Positions 7,995 through 15,475 of a stretch of 40,248 nucleotides of DNA are shown here, piece after piece (the first letter of the stretch is position 1; every line of letters starts with the position of its first letter). The stretch is from positions 1 through 40,248 of the forward strand of contig NZ_WJBU01000029.1 of NCBI RefSeq assembly GCF_009646335.1, read 5' to 3'. The notes under the pieces were generated by a model. It ran no database searches. It had not been told where the DNA came from and saw nothing but the letters and a program-made list of their open reading frames with translations. Position numbers and translations under genes: made by a program. The stretch is from Caenimonas koreensis DSM 17982. Its GTDB lineage: Bacteria > Pseudomonadota > Gammaproteobacteria > Burkholderiales > Burkholderiaceae_C.

Positions 7995-8501
7995 CTACAC
8001 CAGCATCAACTTCTCGATCTTGTGATTCGCAGCCTTCAGCTTCTTGAACAGCGCCAGCAGCAGCGCCTTGTTCATGCTGATCATCGCGGCGGGGTCGGCA
8101 TGCATTTCTTCGACCATGCGCTTGCTGAACTCCGCAGCAATGATCTTGTCGTCGGCTATCACAGTGGCGGATGTGGTGATGTTGCCGTCGGCAAAAAAGA
8201 TACCTTCGCCGAAACAGTCGCCCGTCTCAATCGTGCCGACGATCTTGCCGTTGCGGTATGCGTCGGCCGAGCCATACAGGATCACGTAGAACGCCTTCAT
8301 CTCGTCGTCTTGCGTGGTGATGGAGACGTCGGATTTGAAGGTCTTGATCTGCGCTGCTTGCGCCATGCGCTGCAGCCAGTCGTCGGGCATGGGCTCGAAG
8401 AAGGAACACTTGCGCAACGCGGCGAAGCGGGCTGCCGGGTCTTGCATCAGCTGCGCGGCATACGCAGCAAAGTGCTGGTCGATGGCGTCAAACTCGTCCA
8501 T
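7995..8501 (-). CDS. cyclic nucleotide-binding domain protein
   Basis: A 168-residue protein made almost wholly of one cNMP-binding beta-roll, residues about 28-150. The phosphate-binding cassette region reads GDCFGEGIF (about 107-115), preceded by FYVILYGSADAYRNGK. The usual Arg of the cassette (R-T/S-A) appears replaced by the TTSATVIA stretch, so cAMP binding is uncertain. There is no DNA-binding or catalytic domain. It is 14 bases downstream of pilU, and such a gene after pilU is common in Burkholderiales, suggesting a role in twitching motility or its signalling. The C-terminus is a basic helix (LFKKLKAANHKIEKLM). Confidence 0.85.
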   Translation of the reverse strand: MDEFDAIDQHFAAYAAQLMQDPAARFAALRKCSFFEPMPDDWLQRMAQAAQIKTFKSDVSITTQDDEMKAFYVILYGSADAYRNGKIVGTIETGDCFGEGIFFADGNITTSATVIADDKIIAAEFSKRMVEEMHADPAAMISMNKALLLALFKKLKAANHKIEKLMLV

Positions 8502-8515
8502 GCATGCTCCAGCCG

Positions 8516-9829
8516 TCAGGCCTTGGGCGGCGGTGGCGCCGGCTTTTCTTCAAGCGACAACGTCATCGGCGGCGATGCAGGTTTGGCAGCAGGCACTGCG
8601 GCAGCGGCGGGCTTGGGCAAATCTGGCAGCTTCACGCCGCCGGGCATCTTGATTTCCTCTTCTTCAGGCTCTTTGTCGACCTGCAATGAAAGGCCGCTCG
8701 TTGCCGCATCACCGCCGGGCAGCTCTTCACGAATGAAGCGCTTGCTATTGAGCTTGAGCCGCAGCATCAGCTCGCTCTTCGCGTCTGAATTGACTTGCAC
8801 TTCCTGCAGCGAGATATCGCCAGCGTCATACAACTCATAGAGGCACTGGTCGAAGGTTTTCATGCCCAGCTCGATCGACTTCTTCATGATCTCTTTGAGC
8901 TGGCCCACTTCGCCCTTGGCGATCGCGTCGCGCGATGTGCCGGTGCTCAGCAAAATCTCGACCGCCGCAGCGCGCCCGCCAGAAATCTTGCGCACCAGCC
9001 GCTGCGAAATGATGGCGCGCATGTTCAGCGCCAGGTCGTTGCGCACCTGGTCGTGCTTTTCGATCGGGAAGAAATTCACGATGCGGTCAATCGCCTGGTT
9101 GGCGCTGTTGGCGTGCAGCGTGGCCATGCAGAGGTGGCCGGTCTCTGCGAAGTTGAGCGCGTATTCCATCGTTTCGTGATCGCGGATTTCGCCGATCAAG
9201 ATCACGTCGGGCGCCTGGCGCAGTGTGTCCTTGAGCGCATCGAACCAGCCGACTGTGTCGATGCCCACTTCACGATGCGTGACGATGCAGTTGCCGTGCG
9301 GGTGCACGTATTCAACCGGGTCTTCAATCGTGATGATGTGGCCGTGCGTCTCTTTGTTGCGCACGCCGAGCATCGCCGCCAGCGTGGTGGACTTGCCCGA
9401 GCCGGTGCCGCCCACGAGGAGAATCAGCCCACGCTTTTCAAGCACGATGGTCTTGAGCACGGGCGGCAGGTTCATCTTGTCGAAATCAGGGATCTCCGTG
9501 GTGATCACGCGGATCACCATTCCTGTGCGCTGCTGCTGCGTGAAGATGTTGATGCGAAAGCGCCCCGCACCTTCGAGCGAGATCGCGAAGTTCTGGCCCT
9601 TGGTGTCGATGAAGCTTTGCCACTGCTTTTCAGAGGCGATGGCGCGTGCCATCTTGCTCGTCTGCTCGGCTGACAGCGGGTTTTCGTTGAGCTTGGTCAG
9701 CTTGCCATTGAGCTTGATGGCCGGCGGAAAGCCCGCCGTGAGGAACAAGTCCGAGCCTTTCAACTGCACCATGGCACCGAGCATCTTGTGCACGATGGCC
9801 TGGTACTGCTGCTTTTCCTGTGGTTCCAT
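8516..9829 (-). CDS. pilU: type IV pilus retraction ATPase PilU
   Basis: A 437-residue hexameric secretion-type ATPase. Visible elements are the N-terminal PAS-like domain (GSDLFLTAGFPPAIKLNGK), Walker A GGTGSGKST (about residues 130-138), an Asp box ITIEDPVEY, Walker B VILIGEIRDHETM and the His box ATLHANSANQAIDRIVNF. PilU assists PilT in retracting the type IV pilus at the inner membrane base. The sequence is PilU-like rather than PilT-like (QLKGSDLFLTAG, GNCIVTHREVGIDT). A Pro/Ala-rich tail of about 60 residues makes it longer than typical PilU. The ATG at 9829 has a good AGGAG site and is preferred over the upstream GTG-type start. The usual neighbour pilT is not present on its 5' side in this window. 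Confidence 0.9.
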   Translation of the reverse strand: MEPQEKQQYQAIVHKMLGAMVQLKGSDLFLTAGFPPAIKLNGKLTKLNENPLSAEQTSKMARAIASEKQWQSFIDTKGQNFAISLEGAGRFRINIFTQQQRTGMVIRVITTEIPDFDKMNLPPVLKTIVLEKRGLILLVGGTGSGKSTTLAAMLGVRNKETHGHIITIEDPVEYVHPHGNCIVTHREVGIDTVGWFDALKDTLRQAPDVILIGEIRDHETMEYALNFAETGHLCMATLHANSANQAIDRIVNFFPIEKHDQVRNDLALNMRAIISQRLVRKISGGRAAAVEILLSTGTSRDAIAKGEVGQLKEIMKKSIELGMKTFDQCLYELYDAGDISLQEVQVNSDAKSELMLRLKLNSKRFIREELPGGDAATSGLSLQVDKEPEEEEIKMPGGVKLPDLPKPAAAAVPAAKPASPPMTLSLEEKPAPPPPKA

Positions 9830-9881
9830 GTCCGCTCCTGAGCCCTCTGTCCGCACAAATGTAAGAGAGAACCGGGCTTAG

Positions 9882-9998
9882 CTACCCCCCAAAGTCATCA
9901 AAGCGCCAGCGGCCGGGGATGCGGACTTGGACCTCACCGCAGCCATCACGACGCTCGAGCACCACAGCGCAGGAACTTGACGAGCAAAGCTCTTGCAT
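9882..9998 (-). CDS. possible 38-residue small protein
   Basis: A minus-strand ATG at 9998 opens 38 codons, ending RWRFDDFGG before TAG at 9884-9882. The peptide contains three cysteines in its first 20 residues and a charged, aromatic C-terminus. Its sequence looks protein-like but the length is within what chance gives at this G+C. It lies between pilU and the PqqD-like gene and overlaps the promoter proposed for the latter. It may be a remnant of an older gene, or a real small protein. Confidence 0.25.
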   Translation of the reverse strand: MQELCSSSSCAVVLERRDGCGEVQVRIPGRWRFDDFGG

Positions 9999-10006
9999 GT
10001 TACTTT
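9977..10006 (+). promoter_or_regulatory. candidate sigma-70 promoter of the PqqD/radical SAM operon
   Basis: TTGACG at 9977-9982 and TACTTT at 10001-10006 are separated by 18 bases, and the -10 is preceded by TG one base upstream, an extended -10 arrangement. It points at the PqqD-like gene about 100 bases downstream. Assigned by eye only. Confidence 0.4.
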
Positions 10007-10111
10007 AGTACCATTATGTCAACCGACTTTGCGGCTTGATGAGCTGTTTAGTGTTATAGCTCGATGGGTGCGCCCCTCACGGCCCCAGCATCTCTTCTCG
10101 ATTCAGTATCC

Positions 10112-10384
10112 ATGCGAAACATGATCCCAGACCCATTGTGCAAGTCTTTCGAAGCGGGCGGGAACCACTACCTGATTCCGCCCTTTGGGTCGATCGTCAA
10201 GCTCAATTCAAGCGGCCTGCTGATTTGGCAGTGGCTTGGGCAGCGGCTATCTTGGGACGAGATTTGCGCTGCATACGCTGAAAAAACAGGCATCGATATT
10301 GCCGAGAGCACCGCGGAAGTCACCGCGTTTACCCAGCAAATGTATTCGTCCAAGTGCCTGACAAATGAACTTTCCGCAAGCTAA
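10112..10384 (+). CDS. PqqD-family peptide-recognition protein (RRE)
   Basis: About 90 residues with the PqqD pattern: a strand-rich start (GNHYLIPPFGSIVKLN), then LNSSGLLIWQWLGQRLSWDEICAAYAEK, and a last helix EVTAFTQQMYSS. This winged-helix RiPP recognition element binds leader peptides and presents them to radical SAM enzymes, as PqqD does for PqqA and PqqE. An upstream ATG at 10064 would add 16 residues (MGAPLTAPASLLDSVS) unlike the family, so I chose 10112; neither start has a clear ribosome-binding site. The next gene begins inside its last codons (ATG at 10365), implying coupling. It is strong evidence that this locus handles a peptide substrate. Confidence 0.75.
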   Translation: MRNMIPDPLCKSFEAGGNHYLIPPFGSIVKLNSSGLLIWQWLGQRLSWDEICAAYAEKTGIDIAESTAEVTAFTQQMYSSKCLTNELSAS

Positions 10385-12098
10385 ACATTTCAAGATCGTT
10401 GCGCACGAGCCCATAAAGGCTGCGGCAAATCTTCTGAACGTTGCGCTCGTAAATCCTCCCGATCCGCAGTCCGCAGGAAATGAGCGCCTCATGCCACCGC
10501 TTGGACTTGGCTACATCGCGTCGTATGCACGTGCGATCGGGCATGATGTTGATCTCTTCGACTATGCGCTTGACCTGGATGTCAGCGAAGAGTACTTGCA
10601 GAAGACGGGCCTCTTCGGCAAGGAATATGCTGTGTACGGAATCAGCACCTACACCGATACTTTCGCGCAGGGAATCAAGCTTGCGGAAAAGATCAGAAAA
10701 AACCGCCCTCGGTGCAAGATCGTCATGGGCGGCTATCACGTCTCCATCTTGCACGAGGAGACCTTGCGCGACTTTCCCGTAATCGATGCCGTCGTTCGCG
10801 GCGAAGGAGAGGTGACCTTTTCGAAGTATCTGGAGGCGCTGTCGGCGGGGGACGAGGCAATGGCATTGCTCCCGGGGTTGACATGGCGGTCTGGCGAGCG
10901 GGTGATCAGCAATGCGTCCGCCAAGACGCTGGTGGAGCAAGACCTCATTCCTGTGCCCGCACGAGATTTCAAGTACAGCCCTGGTTCGTATGTCGAATAC
11001 CTCTCCAGAGAGTCGGGCGTGACGCGAAGAACCATCTCAATGGTTAGCAGCCGAGGCTGCCCTAAACGATGCACGTTCTGTTCGATTACTGTGCTCGATC
11101 CGCTCTGGCGGGCGCGCTCAGTAGAGTCGATGATGTTTGAGATCCGGAAATTGTACGAACAAGCTCCGTTCGATCACATTCTTTTCGAGGACGCGAATTT
11201 CTTTGTTCGGCCCACTAGAACGCTGGAGTTCTCCAGAAAGCTATTCGAGTTCAATCCAAGAATTACTTGGAGCGGCACCTCGACGCCAGATCATATTGTC
11301 AAGCACAAAGATGTGATCAAAGAAATTGGGGCCCTCAACTGCGCGGCGCTCGAAGTTGGAATCGAGAGTGGAAATGAAGGTTCGTTGAAGAGATTCGGCA
11401 AGGGCAACACGGTTGAGACGAACAAGGCCGTCATTGCAGTTCTGGAAGGCTCCGGCATTGCACTCGGACTGGACTTCATCATGTTCGACCCCATGATGAC
11501 TACGCGTGAACTCGACGCGAATCTGGACTTCATCGCTGGCTGTGGCTTTCAAGACTCTTGGCCAGCGCCTGTGTTTCAGGAAGTTCTTCTCTATCCGGGG
11601 ACTCAGATCCGCAGCGAGTACTTTCAGGAATTCGGAGGCGTAGAGCCCGTTCACGAGATTCCCGAGACGAACTTCATGGACAGTACGGTCGCCCGCATCT
11701 TCCGGATTTGCCGCTTCTATCATGACCGCGGCAGACACGAAGTCGATGCTCTGCTGCGCGAGCTCTATCAGACGCTGAATGCAATTCGTCAGCGTGAGAC
11801 GGCGGCGCCTCTGGGAGATCTACGCGACGAATTGGCTTCAAGCTATGCCGAGCTTGCCATGCAGACGATTCTTGTGCGGCAGCTTTCGTACCGATTCGTC
11901 AGAGTTGCCTGCAACTACTGCAAAGAGAATCCGGAAGTTGATCAAGAATACCTGCAGATAGCCACAGCGATACGCAAGATGGTGGTGGACCCAGTCGTTC
12001 ATCAAGCGCGACGCGTGCTGTCCGCGTTCCTGGACTCGCCAGGAGCAGCATCGGTCACCGTCGTTCCCGACAAGTTCGTGCGCAGCAGAGCGATATGA
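10365..12098 (+). CDS. B12-binding-domain radical SAM enzyme
   Basis: A 577-residue enzyme. Residues about 23-160 form a cobalamin-binding-type Rossmann domain (NVALVNPPDP, MPPLGLGYIASYARAIGHDVDLFDY, IVMGGYHVS, VVRGEGEV) without the DxHxxG base-off motif. The radical SAM core follows: GCPKRCTFC with Cys about 232, 236 and 239 (CX3CX2C) binds the [4Fe-4S] cluster, ILFEDANFF and GIESGNEGSLKRFGKG are typical SAM-contact segments. The last about 150 residues are helical and not recognised. Family members methylate unactivated carbons or do ring chemistry. With an overlapping PqqD-like gene, peptide modification is likely here, but lipid or tetrapyrrole chemistry (BchE- or HpnJ-like) cannot be excluded. 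The gene ends in an ATGA overlap with the GNAT gene. Confidence 0.85.
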   Translation: MNFPQAKHFKIVAHEPIKAAANLLNVALVNPPDPQSAGNERLMPPLGLGYIASYARAIGHDVDLFDYALDLDVSEEYLQKTGLFGKEYAVYGISTYTDTFAQGIKLAEKIRKNRPRCKIVMGGYHVSILHEETLRDFPVIDAVVRGEGEVTFSKYLEALSAGDEAMALLPGLTWRSGERVISNASAKTLVEQDLIPVPARDFKYSPGSYVEYLSRESGVTRRTISMVSSRGCPKRCTFCSITVLDPLWRARSVESMMFEIRKLYEQAPFDHILFEDANFFVRPTRTLEFSRKLFEFNPRITWSGTSTPDHIVKHKDVIKEIGALNCAALEVGIESGNEGSLKRFGKGNTVETNKAVIAVLEGSGIALGLDFIMFDPMMTTRELDANLDFIAGCGFQDSWPAPVFQEVLLYPGTQIRSEYFQEFGGVEPVHEIPETNFMDSTVARIFRICRFYHDRGRHEVDALLRELYQTLNAIRQRETAAPLGDLRDELASSYAELAMQTILVRQLSYRFVRVACNYCKENPEVDQEYLQIATAIRKMVVDPVVHQARRVLSAFLDSPGAASVTVVPDKFVRSRAI

Positions 12099-13036
12099 GC
12101 TCGTACACATCGTTGAAACTGCGTGAGCAGGACGCGCATATCTGGTTTTCAGTATTGCCCAGGCGTGACGAAGCTGCAGAACGCTCCGTAACAGCCTCGC
12201 TTGCAACAGGTTTGCTGAAGCCGGATCTCAGGATGGTAGCGTTGCTTGAAGGCAAACCCGTTGCTCGAATGCTGCTGCGAAACAAGGGAAATGTCGTTCA
12301 CATGTACTCGCCGGGCCTGTCACCGCAATTGGCAGTCGAGCACCAAGCTCCGGTGATTCTGGCGCTCACCAAATCTGCTGTTTCAGAGTGCGACCGGCAC
12401 TTTGCGGGAAGGGTGCAGTTGCTCGCGGAGCCCGCGCACGATGTGGCGTTTTGCGCCGAGTGGCTGGACGCGTTGACGGCCTGCGGGTTCATTGAGAAGT
12501 CGTGCTATCGAATGCTGGTTGCCTCGACCGAGCGGCCGCACCTGAAGTCGCATGCGGATGCTGTGGAATTGGACGAAGCGGACGAACCAGCCATCTCTGC
12601 AATCCGGGCGGCCGCCTCTTTGAACACATTTGACAGGCGACAGGACACATCTGCGGACTATGTCCATCGCCTGCTTGGTAATTCCAAAGACAGCGCCACG
12701 CGGCATTGGCTCGGCATGCGATGTTCTGCTGGCGACTTGGTCGCCTATTGCATCACCTACAGCGCGGAGATTCCAGAAATCCCCGGGCCTGCGGCTTGGC
12801 TGGCACAAATTGACACCAAGCCGGAATTCCGAGGTCGCGGTCTTGGTCAGCAATTGATCGAGACGGCGATGTATCACTTCGCAAGAGCGGGTATAGCTAA
12901 TATTGCGTCGTGTGTTGACGTCATGAACAAGCCCTCGCTCGCCCTCCATGCGAAGACCGGCTTCAAGTTCTTGCCCGGACTCTATTTCGACATGGTGCGC
13001 TTGCCCAGCGACAGAGAATTAACTGCCCTGTCGTAG
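12095..13036 (+). CDS. GNAT-family N-acetyltransferase (possibly two GNAT halves)
   Basis: A 313-residue protein. The C-terminal half (about residues 150-305) is a complete GNAT domain: WLAQIDTKPEFRGRGLG carries the acyl-CoA pyrophosphate loop (RGRGLG, about 246-251), and SLALHAKTGFKFL is the usual last strand and helix. The N-terminal about 145 residues end with GFIEKSCYRMLV, which mimics a GNAT C-terminus, so the protein may be a tandem GNAT with one degenerate half. GNAT enzymes move acyl groups to amines, and some serve as RiPP maturases. It starts in the ATGA of the radical SAM stop and its 3' end overlaps the convergent 412-residue gene by 55 bases. Confidence 0.8.
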   Translation: MSSYTSLKLREQDAHIWFSVLPRRDEAAERSVTASLATGLLKPDLRMVALLEGKPVARMLLRNKGNVVHMYSPGLSPQLAVEHQAPVILALTKSAVSECDRHFAGRVQLLAEPAHDVAFCAEWLDALTACGFIEKSCYRMLVASTERPHLKSHADAVELDEADEPAISAIRAAASLNTFDRRQDTSADYVHRLLGNSKDSATRHWLGMRCSAGDLVAYCITYSAEIPEIPGPAAWLAQIDTKPEFRGRGLGQQLIETAMYHFARAGIANIASCVDVMNKPSLALHAKTGFKFLPGLYFDMVRLPSDRELTALS

Positions 13037-14220
13037 AGTGCTGTTCCGACACGACTGACGTCCCCGTCGGTTTCGAATGCACGCATATTGAGCGCTGCTT
13101 CAATTGTCGGCGCGCATTTGAACCTCTCGAATGCTTCTCGCTTGAGATCCTCAGCTACGGGCAGACGTAAGCGCCTGGCGAGATTTGCCCGCTCAGCGAC
13201 ACAGTTAGAAAGCAGGCCCAAGTACCCGGCGCTCTCGAACTCGTCAATAACGATCCTGTACAGCCGGCTCGATTCTCTGACGTCGCCGCAAGCCAGTGCC
13301 TGCATGGCCGTTGTTGCTCGAATTGAAAGGGACACCGCGACCCCAAGGTCAGCGCCAACCAAGCTCGCCCTATCGACGTGGGCGCAAGCCTGCGACATCT
13401 TGCCCTGGTAGCATGCCAGCGTTGCCAATGAGAGTTCGACAAACGCTTGTTCGTGTTGAGTTTTCCAAGTGTGAAGCAACAGATGTCGATCGAGTGCCAC
13501 TGCGGCGGCGCGCCAATCTGCCCGGGACATTTGAAGGGAAACGAGGTTGCTGACCGCCCGCAGGTTGTAGGGCTGTTCAGCCACCCAGGCACTGGCCGAA
13601 AGTTCGGCCAGTTCCAGCTCTTGTCTGATGAGGTGGAAGTGAGTGGCACTTTCGGGATCAACCGGCCTGGGCGGAAAGCCTGGCACCGCGCCCAGCCGCT
13701 CCTCCTCAAAGATCGCCTGATTCAATATGCTTGGGTGATTGGCTCCCAAAATCTTTGATCTCAGAAGGACGGCGGCCTCTCGTTGCCCGGTTCGAAGCTG
13801 TCGAGTTACTTCTGCGGCAGCTGCAAGCGGATGACAGATGCCGGGCTTAATGAGTGCCCCCACGTCGCCGTGACTGCCAGCCGGGCAAAGATTCGCCAAG
13901 GCGGCGCGGGCCGCGGCAATGGCGGGCCGGTCATCAAGTGCGTCCATCGCCAAACTGAACTCCGCGATCGCGATTGACGGCGGCAGGTAAGTCAGCAGCG
14001 CTCGGCAGAACGCGAATAGGCTCGCGTCGTCGCCTGTCAGGTCAAGCCCATCCTTCCATGTACGAAGCGTGTCGGCATTGCAACCCCGTATGTCACGGCT
14101 TCTGTCAGTTGAGACGATCGTGATCCCGTCGAAGTTGAGTTCAAGAGACCTGGAGGCAGCGCCCACCACCGTCCAATTCCAATCAGGCAGCGGCAGTCGC
14201 GCTGGCAGCGGCGGCCTCAT
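12982..14220 (-). CDS. helical-repeat (TPR-like) protein of unknown function
   Basis: A 412-residue cytoplasmic protein with no signal peptide. After a short N-terminal region (LPLPDWNWTVVGA...) it is mostly alpha-helical, and residues about 200-370 read like consecutive antiparallel helix pairs (for example NLVSLQMSRADWRAAAVALDRHLL, written here in part only as LVSLQMSRADWRAAAVALDR). TPR-like folds are protein- or peptide-binding scaffolds. I see no catalytic motif. It is divergent from the small leader-type peptide gene, sharing a 76-base control region, and converges on the GNAT gene with a 55-base overlap. Membership in the modification locus is inferred from this placement. Confidence 0.6.
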   Translation of the reverse strand: MRPPLPARLPLPDWNWTVVGAASRSLELNFDGITIVSTDRSRDIRGCNADTLRTWKDGLDLTGDDASLFAFCRALLTYLPPSIAIAEFSLAMDALDDRPAIAAARAALANLCPAGSHGDVGALIKPGICHPLAAAAEVTRQLRTGQREAAVLLRSKILGANHPSILNQAIFEEERLGAVPGFPPRPVDPESATHFHLIRQELELAELSASAWVAEQPYNLRAVSNLVSLQMSRADWRAAAVALDRHLLLHTWKTQHEQAFVELSLATLACYQGKMSQACAHVDRASLVGADLGVAVSLSIRATTAMQALACGDVRESSRLYRIVIDEFESAGYLGLLSNCVAERANLARRLRLPVAEDLKREAFERFKCAPTIEAALNMRAFETDGDVSRVGTALYDRAVNSLSLGKRTMSK

Positions 14221-14296
14221 AAGTATTTACCCTTGTGATACATAAGTTCCGTTTGTGTAGGATCGTTTAGCGCAATTGTGCGCTTTAGGAAACTAT
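14221..14296. promoter_or_regulatory. divergent control region between the helical-repeat gene and the small peptide gene
   Basis: These 76 A/T-richer bases separate two divergent starts. On the + strand TTGTGA (about 14234) and TAGGAT (about 14259) could be -35 and -10, with spacing near 19. A small dyad GCGCA/TGCGC lies at 14270-14283, and AGGAAA just before 14297 is a good ribosome-binding site for the peptide gene. No named regulator site is recognised. Confidence 0.4.
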
Positions 14297-14551
14297 ATGA
14301 GCGAAAAAATGTTAGCAAGTGGCGCCGCAATTGTCGGCGCTTTGGCCGCCTCTACTGCCTCTGCGGCTGTCCAGCCTCAGCAGGCGACCGTTCCGGTTGA
14401 CGTGGCTGCTGCCATCACGAAGGCACAGGCAGAGGCCGATAAGGCTACGCCGAACATCTTCGAGCAAGCGGAGATGCGTCGTGCGGCTCTCGGCAAGGTG
14501 CTTGGCACCTTGGCTCTTAGCAAAACCAACCGCGACCAACAGCCCGACTGA
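14297..14551 (+). CDS. 84-residue leader-type peptide, candidate RiPP precursor
   Basis: An 84-residue protein. Residues 1 to about 23 look like a Sec signal peptide: MSEKMLASG, a hydrophobic core AAIVGALAAS and an ASA-A cleavage site. The rest is a helical, Ala/Gln/Lys-rich segment ending GKVLGTLALSKTNRDQQPD. There is no Cys, Trp or Tyr. The ATG at 14297 has AGGAAA six bases upstream, a better start than 14276. It is followed by a hairpin and then the JmjC-like gene, an arrangement often used to make much precursor and little enzyme. I propose it as substrate of the locus. The alternative is an unmodified small exported protein; signal peptides on RiPP precursors do occur (for example bufferins). 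Confidence 0.55.
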   Translation: MSEKMLASGAAIVGALAASTASAAVQPQQATVPVDVAAAITKAQAEADKATPNIFEQAEMRRAALGKVLGTLALSKTNRDQQPD

Positions 14552-14564
14552 GGCCCACGAAAGC

Positions 14565-14585
14565 AAAGCGGGCCTGGCCCGCTTT
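14565..14585 (+). terminator. hairpin between the small peptide gene and the JmjC-like gene
   Basis: AAAGCGGGC and GCCCGCTTT form a 9-bp stem with a 3-base loop, followed by CGATAAAAA rather than a U-run. It sits 14 bases after the peptide stop and 11 before the next ATG. It is likely a partial terminator or an mRNA-stabilising hairpin that lowers expression of the downstream enzyme. Confidence 0.55.
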
Positions 14586-14596
14586 CGATAAAAACC

Positions 14597-15475
14597 ATGC
14601 TCCCACACAATTTCTTCCAGAACCACTGGCTAAAAGCGCCTCTGGTGTGTCGAGGTCTGGTCAGCACACTGGCTGATGGATCAATCGATTGGTCTGGCCA
14701 GTTCAAGAGTTGGGCTGAGTCAGCGACCGTGCAGGCAAGGCTTTTCAGCTCAGCGATCCTCGGCAGCAACGGAGAACCGCAGGCTCATGTCGCGAAGTCC
14801 GGCTCTGACGCCTTGGCTATCTTCGAGCAGCACGCCAGCGCCGAAACTCCACTGACCTTGCTGCTCAATGGGTGCGACAGCGCAAGCCCTCTGCTGCGCA
14901 CAATGCGAGAAAGGCTCAACCTGAAGCGCACCTGGCGAGAAGACGACATCGTCGCGACCATGTCGTCGCACCAAAGCGGCATCGGATTTCATTCCGGCCA
15001 CGAAGACGGATTCTTGGTGCAGCTTGAGGGAACCAGAGTCTGGAGGTTCTGGGAACCGGCTTCCGTCCCAAGGCCATACCTTCTCTCGCTGCTCGCGCAC
15101 CCTGACTTCGCCGATGAACAAGTGCCCCCACCTCCAGGGGATCCCGAGATGGAGTTCGTGATCAATGCTGGCGACGCCATCTACCTTCCGTCCTTATGGG
15201 GCCACTCTGGCATAACCGTTGGAAATTCAGTCGCGCTTTCCATCGCTTGGAAGGGTATTACACCGTTCAGCCTGCTCGTCGAGAAGTTTGGCAAGCGCAC
15301 CGTACTGAGCTCGTGGCCACAATTGCGCATCTATTCAGATGACCTGTTTGCGCCTGTCGATCATGAGGATGCACCGAACGTGCGCTCGATGCTGCTCACG
15401 CGCTTCTTGGAGATGCATCCGCAGGTCAATGATGTGGTCGCGCGTGAATTTAAAGAGCCAGTTCCAGCGCTATAG
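14597..15475 (+). CDS. JmjC/RoxA-like cupin protein with HxG in place of HxD
   Basis: A 292-residue double-stranded beta-helix protein of the ribosomal-oxygenase type (cupin-4/JmjC). It opens FFQNHWLKAPLVCRG, typical of the family. The metal site region REDDIVATMSS...GIGFHSGHEDGFLVQLEGTRVWRFW aligns without gaps to the YcfD/RoxA HxD segment. His 132 is kept but the Asp ligand is Gly 134. The distal His is present in AGDAIYLPSLWGHSG (His about 203). In Fe/2-oxoglutarate enzymes, loss of this carboxylate to Gly or Ala marks halogenases, which bind halide there; loss of activity is the other explanation. A nearby Glu 136/Asp 137 might substitute. It lies behind the small peptide gene, and its 3' end overlaps the convergent receptor gene by 26 bases. 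Confidence 0.75.
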   Translation: MLPHNFFQNHWLKAPLVCRGLVSTLADGSIDWSGQFKSWAESATVQARLFSSAILGSNGEPQAHVAKSGSDALAIFEQHASAETPLTLLLNGCDSASPLLRTMRERLNLKRTWREDDIVATMSSHQSGIGFHSGHEDGFLVQLEGTRVWRFWEPASVPRPYLLSLLAHPDFADEQVPPPPGDPEMEFVINAGDAIYLPSLWGHSGITVGNSVALSIAWKGITPFSLLVEKFGKRTVLSSWPQLRIYSDDLFAPVDHEDAPNVRSMLLTRFLEMHPQVNDVVAREFKEPVPAL

